Positions 7,103 through 12,199 of a DNA stretch of 24,827 nucleotides are shown piece by piece. The translations under genes and the position numbers were made by a program. Numbering within the stretch: position 1 is the first letter of the stretch; each line of letters begins with the position of its first letter. Under the pieces are notes generated by a model. That model did no database searches. It was not told where the DNA came from and saw only the letters and a program-made list of their open reading frames with translations. Source of the stretch: a virus; the IMG/VR virus record IMGVR_UViG_3300050821_005158, positions 1 to 24,827 of that record. One strand, given 5' to 3'.

Positions 7103-7120
7103 GAAAGGATACCTCCTTTC
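7103..7120 (-). promoter_or_regulatory. Hairpin containing a strong ribosome-site sequence
   Basis: GAAAGGA, TACC, TCCTTTC is a perfect 7-bp inverted repeat. On the minus strand the stem and loop include AAAGGAGGT, a near-perfect anti-16S complement, yet no start codon lies at proper distance. It is in the leader of the gene at 7028, so it could act as a ribosome standby or sequestered site. Confidence 0.4.
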
Positions 7121-7149
7121 ACCCTACAAGGGAAGTGGGTATTCCGGTA

Positions 7150-7168
7150 TTCGCGTGAGGCACGCGAA
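7150..7168. other. Perfect 8-bp hairpin with 3-base loop
   Basis: TTCGCGTG, AGG, CACGCGAA pair exactly. There is no T-run on either side, so it is not a standard terminator. On the minus strand it would lie in the leader of the 7028 gene. Confidence 0.45.
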
Positions 7169-7201
7169 GTCCCGATCCCTCCGTTCCCCCTTTGTTCCGC
7201 C

Positions 7202-7220
7202 GCACGCTAGGCGTGCCTAG
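7202..7220. other. Two overlapping, mutually exclusive hairpins
   Basis: GCACGC-TAG-GCGTGC (7202-7216) and CTAGGC-GT-GCCTAG (7207-7220) share the same central bases, so only one can form at a time. No T-run follows. Confidence 0.4.
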
Positions 7221-7324
7221 AAACAGCAGGCATTTTGCAAGCTATACCCCTACCTTGCCCCTCCGCGACCCTGCTATGCCAGGCGGATTTCCCGGGGGCA
7301 AACGCCTGCCTTCCGGCCGGTCCG

Positions 7325-7345
7325 CTCCCCCTTCTCCCGGGGGAG
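7325..7345. other. G/C hairpin
   Basis: CTCCCCC, a seven-base loop, and GGGGGAG form a 7-bp inverted repeat in the gene-free region. It has no adjacent T-run and no known role. Confidence 0.35.
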
Positions 7346-7392
7346 GACTACCCAAAACTGCCCTTTTGTTCCGCTAATCGGAAATCAATAAC

Positions 7393-7442
7393 ACTCAGTA
7401 ATTACTGACTGAGTACCTCGTAATGCGTTGAAATCCCTGAGT
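7393..7442. promoter_or_regulatory. Palindromic operator-like site with repeated CTGAGT half-sites
   Basis: TCAGTAATTACTGA (7395-7408) is a perfect 14-bp palindrome. It is nested in ACTCAG (7393-7398) and CTGAGT (7409-7414), an inverted pair; CTGAGT recurs at 7437-7442. The block lies in the most A/T-rich part of the divergent spacer. This is the usual place and form of a repressor operator. Which of the phage's DNA-binding proteins would bind is unknown. Confidence 0.45.
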
Positions 7443-7763
7443 GATAAAAAGAGCTTTCCTTTTGTGTTTGGCGGGCCTATCTTCTTTGTACTGGGGACGG
7501 ACGGTCCGGCCCCTCGGAACGGAGAGAAATCGGAATCAGAGTTTTTTAGAAATCAGGTCATACCGGAAGGCACCTCAGGCTCCCCAAGCCCATCCGGAAA
7601 CGTCGCTAGGCAAGCCCAGTAACCAGTGGGTCCACACCCTGATCTGTTATGCCCTTAGCGCCGGTTTAGTCCCTCCGCTTTATCGCGAACACCACCTGTG
7701 GTCGATAGGAAATCGGGGAGGGATTGATTCGCACACAAGGTGATTTCTGAGGTTCGCTTCCCG

Positions 7764-7808
7764 GTCCGCTTCGGCGGACGGGGGAGCACTCCCCAGCAAT
7801 CATGCTGG
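7764..7808 (+). promoter_or_regulatory. Three adjacent hairpins in the leader of the gene at 7825
   Basis: GTCCGC-TTCG-GCGGAC (7764-7779, stable UUCG loop), GGGGAG-CA-CTCCCC (7781-7794) and CCAGCA-ATCA-TGCTGG (7793-7808) follow one another with perfect 6-bp stems. The second and third share bases 7793-7794, so full formation of one disturbs the other. The ribosome site GAAAGG (7813-7818) comes five bases later. Control of translation or RNA stability is plausible. Confidence 0.55.
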
Positions 7809-7824
7809 AATAGAAAGGCACAAA

Positions 7825-8025
7825 ATGATCAAGGTCAACAAGCTGTTCGCGAACGTCCTGAACTCTGACGAGTTTCGTATCGAGGGGAGCCAGCGTTGGT
7901 TCTCTTTGGAGCTCATTCGGAAGGCTGGCCCGATGGGCCTGTCGCCTGAGACGTTTCTCGCTCAGGGCGGTCAGTGGAAGTTCATCCCGTGGTTCCTGAA
8001 CCGCGCGGAAATTCGCGTTGCGTAA
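7825..8025 (+). CDS. Stand-alone copy of the recurring SRYN..WF domain
   Basis: A 66-residue protein starting at 7825 with GAAAGG seven bases... upstream of CACAAA and the ATG. Nearly the whole chain is the domain also seen at the C-termini of the proteins encoded at 5373 (minus) and 8138 (plus). It reads GSQRWFSLELIRKAG, then GLSPETFLAQGG, then FIPWFLNRAEIRV. This is the most divergent of the three, with R-W in place of R-Y-N. It has no extra basic region, so it represents the minimal domain. It heads the rightward island, opposite in direction to everything else in the window, and has an unusually structured leader. Function unknown. Confidence 0.8.
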   Translation: MIKVNKLFANVLNSDEFRIEGSQRWFSLELIRKAGPMGLSPETFLAQGGQWKFIPWFLNRAEIRVA

Positions 8026-8044
8026 TTCGGTGGTTTGTGGGTGA

Positions 8045-8104
8045 GGGGGAGGACAATCTTCCCCCGATCCTCCAACCCATTGGTTGGGCCGTCCGAACGG
8101 ACGG
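8045..8104 (+). promoter_or_regulatory. Three adjacent hairpins in the leader of the gene at 8138
   Basis: GGGGGAGGA-CAA-TCTTCCCCC (8045-8065, 9 bp with one G-U pair), CCAACC-CATT-GGTTGG (8072-8087) and CCGTCC-GAAC-GGACGG (8089-8104) are consecutive. None has a T-run, so they are not ordinary terminators. Their sequences differ from those of the 7764-7808 cluster, but the architecture, three stems then a GAAAGG site then a gene of the same domain family, is the same. Confidence 0.55.
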
Positions 8105-8137
8105 TTGATGTGGTGTAGAAACGAAAGGATAAACACC

Positions 8138-8500
8138 ATGAGTGCGAAGAAGAAGAAAGCCGCAGGCAAGACGCCTGCGCAGGGGGACGCTCCCAAGGCG
8201 CCAACCACAGCCAAGGGAATGAAGGCTTTAGAGAAAGCCTTGGACAAGGTCGACAAGACCAAGTCCGCTCCCAAGGCTCCCCCGGTCCGCGCGTCAACGC
8301 GCTACCAGGGTAAGACGTTGGTGTTGAGGACGCCACTGGATCAGTCCAGGCGCGTCAGCGGCTCCACTCGGTACAATTCCCTCAAGATCGTCGCGGATGC
8401 GGGACCGAAGGGGATCAAGGCTGAGGACTACCTCAAGGCGAAGGGCACCGCCAAGTACATCACTTGGTTCGCCAATCGCGAGCAAATCGAGATCAAGTAA
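8138..8500 (+). CDS. Basic protein with recurring C-terminal SRYN..WF domain
   Basis: A 120-residue protein starting at 8138 with GAAAGG upstream. The longer frame from 8084 would run through the leader hairpins and is rejected. Residues 1-50 are extremely Lys/Ala/Pro-rich, histone-tail-like and probably disordered. Residues about 57-120 form the recurring domain: QGKTLVLRTPLDQSRR, then GSTRYNSLKIVADAG, then GIKAEDYLKA, then YITWFANREQIEIK. Its closest relative in the window is the C-terminus of the 204-residue protein at 5373. The basic tail makes nucleic-acid binding likely, but that is inference. It is followed directly by a strong terminator. Confidence 0.85.
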   Translation: MSAKKKKAAGKTPAQGDAPKAPTTAKGMKALEKALDKVDKTKSAPKAPPVRASTRYQGKTLVLRTPLDQSRRVSGSTRYNSLKIVADAGPKGIKAEDYLKAKGTAKYITWFANREQIEIK

Positions 8501-8512
8501 TCTCGGACGGAG

Positions 8513-8545
8513 GGGAGAGGCGCAAGCCTCTCCCTTTCTTTTTTT
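8513..8545 (+). terminator. Intrinsic terminator with GCAA tetraloop
   Basis: GGGAGAGGC, loop GCAA, GCCTCTCCC form a perfect 9-bp stem followed by TTTCTTTTTTT. It starts 12 bases after the stop at 8500. The next gene's GGAGG lies directly after the T-run. Confidence 0.95.
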
Positions 8546-8554
8546 GGAGGCATC

Positions 8555-8738
8555 ATGAAGAAGCCAAAGCGCACCTATACGCGGGAAGAATACGCAGAGC
8601 TTCTAAAGTCTCATCGTATCACAGGCGCATACCTCTAATGAGGAACAGCACTGTCGAGACGGGAGCGAGTTTGCTTATTGGAAGCCAAATAAGGATACTA
8701 CCATCTACATCCGGATTTGGCCGAAGAAAGGGAAGTGA
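8555..8738 (+). pseudogene. Small gene interrupted by a frameshift
   Basis: An ATG at 8555 with GGAGG five bases upstream opens a frame of 27 codons (MKKPKRTYTREEYAELLKSH...), ending at TAA 8636-8638. The frame one base ahead is open from 8607 to a TGA at 8736-8738. It has protein-like sequence (EEQHCRDGSEFAYWKPNKD, then TTIYIRIWPKKGK) but no start codon of its own. Its stop overlaps the next ATG as TGATG, as expected for a real upstream partner. Joining the two by a single +1 shift between 8607 and 8638 gives about 60 residues. It may be a mutated gene, a sequencing error, or programmed frameshifting; sequence alone cannot decide. Function unknown. Confidence 0.55.
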
Positions 8739-8965
8739 TGTTCATGGAACGTCGGAAAGACGGCAAGTGGTACGACCCACTGTGGCGTCAAGGAAAGCGA
8801 TACCATCGCACCACCGAGACTTACGCCGCATGGTGTAGGGGTCAGTGGGCTGCGGAGCATCCGGACGGTCATCGCAACCGTCGGAACCCATACCCATCAG
8901 GTGTGAGGTCAATCGAGTTTGAACGTGGCCTAGCTGCGGGGCATCACAATGATGATCCGTACTAG
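8738..8965 (+). CDS. Small phage protein of unknown function
   Basis: A 75-residue protein. The ATG at 8738 overlaps the preceding TGA and is preceded by AAAGGGAAG. An ATG at 8744 is a close alternative, giving MERRKDGKWYDPLWRQGKR. The chain is rich in Arg, His, Trp and Tyr and ends in a flexible tail (AAGHHNDDPY). It could be nucleic-acid binding by composition only; no family is recognised. The end overlaps the start of the next gene by 17 bases, indicating co-translation within the rightward island. Confidence 0.65.
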   Translation: MFMERRKDGKWYDPLWRQGKRYHRTTETYAAWCRGQWAAEHPDGHRNRRNPYPSGVRSIEFERGLAAGHHNDDPY

Positions 8966-9176
8966 GATTTTGGGGGCGCTCATCGCCCCCATTCTTCTTC
9001 TCTCGGCAGGAGCACATGCCGAGACTTGGACGCAGGAGGATTGTCGCCTGCTGAAGCGAGACATGGACCGATACGCAGAAGCGATCATGAAGTCCACCCC
9101 ATCATGGAGAGACGTTGACAACTACAACATGATGCGCGGAGCATGGGAGAAAAATTGCGCGGTGAGGGGGAAATAG
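8949..9176 (+). CDS. Small exported protein with signal peptide
   Basis: A 75-residue protein with a clear signal peptide: positive start (MMIRTR), hydrophobic core (ILGALIAPILLLS) and an AHA cleavage site before ETW at about residue 25. The mature part is about 50 residues, helical and charged, with two cysteines about 37 residues apart that could form a disulfide in the periplasm. There are two adjacent ATG codons (8949 and 8952); either may start. The ribosome site is weak (GGGG). It overlaps the previous gene by 17 bases. Possible roles include envelope modification, lysis help or superinfection exclusion; none is demonstrated. Confidence 0.7.
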   Translation: MMIRTRILGALIAPILLLSAGAHAETWTQEDCRLLKRDMDRYAEAIMKSTPSWRDVDNYNMMRGAWEKNCAVRGK

Positions 9177-9185
9177 TCCCCCTCA
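9163..9185 (+). terminator. Perfect 9-bp hairpin over the stop codon, weak terminator
   Basis: TGAGGGGGA, loop AATAG, TCCCCCTCA is a perfect inverted repeat. The stop codon TAG of the exported-protein gene lies in the loop. Only three T follow on the plus strand. It lies between two convergent units (stops at 9176 plus and 9203 minus), so it may serve as a weak plus-strand terminator or an RNA 3'-end stabiliser. Confidence 0.55.
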
Positions 9186-9202
9186 TTTCGCACATGCGCG
9201 TT

Positions 9203-9661
9203 TCAGGCGATCCCCTCGGACGTTCCACTATCGTTGATGGTGAGTGCCATCATGCGTGGGGGAGAGAAGCTGAAGCCTAGGTGGGTCCATGAATCGTATT
9301 CATAGATGACTTGATCATACATGATCATATCCCGATTGTCCATGATGAGTTGACACACCTCATCGGCCCAGCCATAGTCGGGAATGGTGAAGTCGCAAGC
9401 TAGACCCTGGACGTGCGCAGACGTGTCAGATGATCCAATAGCCCTGTTGAGCTCAACACATCTGTAGCCTGACGAGACGATCAGAGGGACGTTCCCCGCG
9501 AGGGAGCGAACCATCTCAAGTCGGTCGCACAACATGGTTAGGTTCGCGACGATCTCATCGCTGGGCGTGTTGTCGATCCCTTGGCGAACGGCAGTGTCCG
9601 AATATATCATCTCGGCAAGGGTGAAGTTTGGAGTGAGATAGACGGTAGGCTTTGCGGGCAT
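9203..9661 (-). CDS. M15-family peptidase, probable endolysin
   Basis: A 152-residue zinc peptidase predicted to cut peptidoglycan cross-peptides during lysis. The zinc ligands are H83 and D90 in SAHVQGLACDF and H127 in SWTHLGF, the SxHxxGxAxDF...WxH pattern of the VanY-like M15 group. Before them lies SSGYRCVELNRAIG, also typical. The start at 9661 has GGAGGG five bases upstream. A longer frame to 9820 passes through a terminator stem and is rejected. There is no signal peptide, so it should need a holin for release. It is the last gene of the late operon and lies 22 bases beyond an intrinsic terminator, so it is transcribed by read-through or by its own promoter. Confidence 0.92.
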   Translation of the reverse strand: MPAKPTVYLTPNFTLAEMIYSDTAVRQGIDNTPSDEIVANLTMLCDRLEMVRSLAGNVPLIVSSGYRCVELNRAIGSSDTSAHVQGLACDFTIPDYGWADEVCQLIMDNRDMIMYDQVIYEYDSWTHLGFSFSPPRMMALTINDSGTSEGIA

Positions 9662-9682
9662 GATACCCTCCATGCGGTTGAG

Positions 9683-9715
9683 AAAAAAGGGAGAGGGCAC
9701 GCAAGTCCCTCTCCC
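9683..9715 (-). terminator. Intrinsic terminator before the endolysin gene
   Basis: On the minus strand GGGAGAGGG, a nine-base loop and CCCTCTCCC are followed at once by six T. It sits between the structural genes and the endolysin start at 9661. This placement would lower endolysin mRNA relative to tail mRNA unless an antiterminator acts. Confidence 0.88.
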
Positions 9716-9812
9716 TATCGCGCTTGGCCCCACATCAGTCCGCGTCTCGCTCTGGGGGAGACGGAGGATCGCGAACGATGAGCCCCCTCTGACTAAAGGG
9801 ACCAGCTGCCGA

Positions 9813-9893
9813 TCAGCCAAAGATTATAAAGAGGTACAGACACAACAAGAGAGACGCGAGTAGGCAAGCTGTGAGGACCGTCTCAAGTCTCAT
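9813..9893 (-). CDS. 26-residue membrane peptide, possible lysis protein
   Basis: The ATG at 9893 overlaps the stop of the beta-helix gene as ATGA. The frame encodes 26 residues beginning MRLETVLTACLLASLLLCLY and ending LFIIFG, so it is a single hydrophobic helix preceded by a short charged head (R2, E4). It has no convincing ribosome site and would be translated by coupling. Its position just upstream of the endolysin is where holins or other lysis membrane proteins often lie, and no other holin is visible in the window. It is shorter than known holins, so an unrelated leader or accessory peptide, or chance, is possible. Confidence 0.5.
   Translation of the reverse strand: MRLETVLTACLLASLLLCLYLFIIFG
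9823..9851 (-). promoter_or_regulatory. Possible promoter for the endolysin
   Basis: A perfect TATAAT (9828-9823, minus) has a poor -35 (CTCTTG, 9851-9846) 17 bases upstream. The transcript would still meet the terminator at 9683-9715 before the endolysin. The hexamer is also part of the membrane-peptide codons, so it may be chance. Confidence 0.22.
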
Positions 9894-10969
9894 CGACCGC
9901 GTGGCTTATTGGTCGTCTGCCCAGAGACGGACGCTCCCGCACCGTATGGCTTCAGGACGGCGCATGGCGGACCCTCACCATAACTCGCCATCGTGTTCAT
10001 CTGGTTGGGAACGTCTCCCTGTTGATTGTCGAGCAGATACTGGGCGATCTTGCCGACCTCAATCGGTTGACCGCTGGACCAATCTGTCGCAACGGTCTGC
10101 CCGTTGCTCGATCCCGAGTTGGACGAGACTTCTGATCCCCATCCAGCGTATGGGACGACAAAGACGGACTCACCCGTGTTCTCTCCATTACAGGCGGCGG
10201 CATAACGCAGACCGTCCGGCGCCACAACGCCACCCTCCGCGTTGAGAATGAAGCTGCCCATGAAGATGTTGGACGAATTTACCGATTTGATACCAGCACC
10301 CATATTGCGACTGGAGTTGGGGTGAATCAGCATGATGTTGGAGACGATGCCTTGATGCTCGCCCGGCGTATAGGTATGGGCCATCGCAATGCCATCACCT
10401 TGATGATTCTCGGAATGAATGTTCTCGCCCATCCCTTCGAACACCGCACCCTCAAATACAAGTCCGCGTCTACCATAGTTCATATAGATGTCACGCAGAG
10501 TGAACTTGTAGATTGAGCCTGGGTCCCCCTCTGGCGCAAGGAGCTTGAGGCAATCGCCCGCTGGCGCACCAGCATAGCCGTTCCCATACAGGTTGAGCTT
10601 CTCAATCACGAGGTTCCGATTGGCGACGCCTTTGACCCCGCGATAGATCAGCATGTCGTCTCCGACCGGACCGACCCAATTGATCTTGGCGTAGTTGCCA
10701 TTGACGCCCCACGGGCTGCCGTCGGCATTGGGCTGACTGATCGTGATCGTCCGATCAAGCTCAACAGCGGTTCGCGGATCGAGCATCCCAACATAGCGTT
10801 CATCTGCGAAGCCTTGGAGAGTTTGAGCAAGCTCATTTCCATTCCGCGGCCAAACGAATGGACTAGTATCGTTTGGAACAGTTGAGCGCGTATCTGGCCT
10901 TGGTCCCCTGTAGAACCGGGAAGTGCGCTCGCTGCCTGGAGCCGTCTTTTGATTTTGATTCAATGGCAT
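9890..10969 (-). CDS. Parallel beta-helix protein, candidate tailspike/depolymerase
   Basis: A 359-residue protein. Residues 1-40 are polar and flexible. From about residue 60 to 260 the sequence has the repeating short-strand, Asn/Gly-turn pattern of pectate-lyase-like right-handed beta-helices (NLVIEKLNLYGNGYAG, FTLRDIYMNYGRRGLVFEG, IVSNIMLIHPNSSRN, SNIFMGSFILNAEGGVV). Such folds are common in phage tailspikes that bind or cut host polysaccharide. No active-site set can be fixed from sequence alone. The C-terminal 90 residues are Ser/Gly/Gln-rich. It lies after the two collar-fibre genes, supporting a receptor role. The start at 10969 has GAAAGGAAAATGTT upstream. It may instead be a structural decoration without enzyme activity. 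Confidence 0.78.
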   Translation of the reverse strand: MPLNQNQKTAPGSERTSRFYRGPRPDTRSTVPNDTSPFVWPRNGNELAQTLQGFADERYVGMLDPRTAVELDRTITISQPNADGSPWGVNGNYAKINWVGPVGDDMLIYRGVKGVANRNLVIEKLNLYGNGYAGAPAGDCLKLLAPEGDPGSIYKFTLRDIYMNYGRRGLVFEGAVFEGMGENIHSENHQGDGIAMAHTYTPGEHQGIVSNIMLIHPNSSRNMGAGIKSVNSSNIFMGSFILNAEGGVVAPDGLRYAAACNGENTGESVFVVPYAGWGSEVSSNSGSSNGQTVATDWSSGQPIEVGKIAQYLLDNQQGDVPNQMNTMASYGEGPPCAVLKPYGAGASVSGQTTNKPRGR

Positions 10970-11035
10970 AACATTTTCCTTTCAGTATAGGGTAGCAAAA
11001 AGAGTATCGCCTAATGCACCTACCAAGGGAAGGCT

Positions 11036-11911
11036 TCAGGTCTTGATATAATAATCGAGCAGCAACGTTGGCTGAACATTCGTCACAATGCGCGACGTAC
11101 CATACCCTGAGCCCGTTCCCCCTCGGATATTACCAGCACCAGACGCATTACCGCTAATGCTAACTCCCAATCCGTCCGTCCTAACAACGTGCTGATGCCA
11201 GGAATAAGAATAATTGGGACTTCCGCCATCACCAGTCGTCACACCGTTGAATGATCCGTCAGTTGTCACATTTCCATTAACGCGACCAGACAAGCTCGCC
11301 CCATTAACTGTAACATCAACGGTACCACCCAAAGCGTTAATGTCAACAGTTACTTGCTCTTGCTGCTGACCGCCCCTACCACCCATCGTGTTCCCGTCAG
11401 GAGCCACAGTGAGTTGAGTAAGTCTCCCCGCTCCGATGTCTCGGCCAGCGGCAACGCGGCCACGCATGTCGGGGAGGGCAAATGTCGTTGTGCCATCACC
11501 AGGACCGAAGAGCACTCCAATCGCAGTAAACAAATCCTCATAATCATCTCGCCCAACAAGGCTCCCATCGCAAAGAAGATAGCCATCAGGCGCAGTAAGG
11601 CCACCATACAGAATGATCGCTCCCGGGGGATTGCCGGGATTGCGGACTAGGACAACTTGGATATCGCCAGTCACCGTATTGTAAGAAAGAAATGGGACAT
11701 CGCCCGCAGGGTCACCTAGATAGATCATGACGATCCAATTCTCGGGACCGCCATTGTCATTGATCCACGTCATGCCTGCGACTGCGTAAGGGGGACGGGC
11801 AGGTCCCCTGTGCATCGTGTACAATGAATCGCGCCATCTGTTGAGCGCGTTCGCTAATTGCTCACCGTCCCATACATATGGGTCGATTGTACCGAAATCA
11901 TATTGAGACAT
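11036..11911 (-). CDS. Tail-collar fibre protein (shorter paralogue)
   Basis: A 291-residue protein. Residues 1-55 (MSQYDFGTIDPYVWDG..., RWRDSLYTMHRGPARP, TWINDNGG) are an N-terminal module shared with the product of 12200-13450. Residues about 95-165 are a phage tail-collar domain: PPGAIILYGGLTAPDGYLLCDG, DYEDLFTAIG, FALPDMRGRVAAGRD. The rest is Gly/Asn/Thr-rich beta structure with one HQH, ending in TNVQPTLLLDYYIKT, the typical collar ending. Such proteins are distal fibres or receptor-binding tips. It lies downstream of J and the paralogue. The start at 11911 has GGAGATGG upstream. The shared N-terminus is probably the attachment point to the tail tip. Confidence 0.88.
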   Translation of the reverse strand: MSQYDFGTIDPYVWDGEQLANALNRWRDSLYTMHRGPARPPYAVAGMTWINDNGGPENWIVMIYLGDPAGDVPFLSYNTVTGDIQVVLVRNPGNPPGAIILYGGLTAPDGYLLCDGSLVGRDDYEDLFTAIGVLFGPGDGTTTFALPDMRGRVAAGRDIGAGRLTQLTVAPDGNTMGGRGGQQQEQVTVDINALGGTVDVTVNGASLSGRVNGNVTTDGSFNGVTTGDGGSPNYSYSWHQHVVRTDGLGVSISGNASGAGNIRGGTGSGYGTSRIVTNVQPTLLLDYYIKT

Positions 11912-11949
11912 AGACCATCTCCATTATGGCGCAGAAAAGTCAATCGTGA

Positions 11950-12192
11950 TTATTCATCTTCAACATCAACCGATCCTATCTTTCCGATTTGCGCATCAAG
12001 CATTTCTTGTGTCGGGCGCGGCGGGAGACGCGCGGTATACACAGCCATTTCCGCCGCCCGCTTCAATGCTTGCTCGATGTCCTCACCGTTCCAATGGATG
12101 GCACAAATTATCTCCTTGTCGCCAACACGGAAGCGCCCCTCTAAAAATCCAAGCCGGGCGCTGATGATTTCAAATTCGACTCGTTGGGTCAT
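11950..12192 (-). CDS. Small protein between the fibre genes
   Basis: An 80-residue acidic protein starting MTQRVEFEIISARLG at 12192, with TGAGG before the ATG. It lies seven bases after the stop of the longer collar gene. The helical central part (IEQALKRAAEMAVYTARLPP) and the short size resemble small fibre-assembly helpers found next to phage fibre genes, but there is no clear family match. It could alternatively be a structural accessory. Its position suggests co-regulation with both fibre proteins. Confidence 0.7.
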   Translation of the reverse strand: MTQRVEFEIISARLGFLEGRFRVGDKEIICAIHWNGEDIEQALKRAAEMAVYTARLPPRPTQEMLDAQIGKIGSVDVEDE

Positions 12193-12199
12193 TGTGGCC

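Larger units (their letters stand above)
7029..7824. other. Gene-free divergent control region rich in hairpins
   Basis: About 800 bases separate the leftward early run from the rightward island. No frame here has both a ribosome site and protein-like composition. The region contains at least seven perfect short inverted repeats, an A/T-rich stretch near 7380-7460 with a palindrome, and C-runs and G-runs that pair locally. Both flanking units must be transcribed from here, but I could not identify a promoter with good -35 and -10 elements. It may also hold regulatory RNAs or an origin; neither is shown. Confidence 0.6.

Noticed and set aside
7441-7743. Plus-strand frame of 100 codons from GTG with hydrophobic start
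   Set aside because: No ribosome site, composition unlike a protein after the first 18 codons, and it runs through the hairpin-rich spacer.
7751-7762. T-arm-like GGTTCGCTTCC suggesting a tRNA
   Set aside because: No acceptor, D or anticodon stems fit around it.
7666-8274. 202-codon minus-strand frame
   Set aside because: Antisense to two plus-strand genes whose products share a domain, so the plus strand is the coding one.
8638-8838. Plus-strand frame starting in a TAATG overlap (MRNSTVETG...)
   Set aside because: Its sequence is Arg/Ser-rich and overlaps two better frames; the frame ending at 8738 in TGATG is more protein-like.
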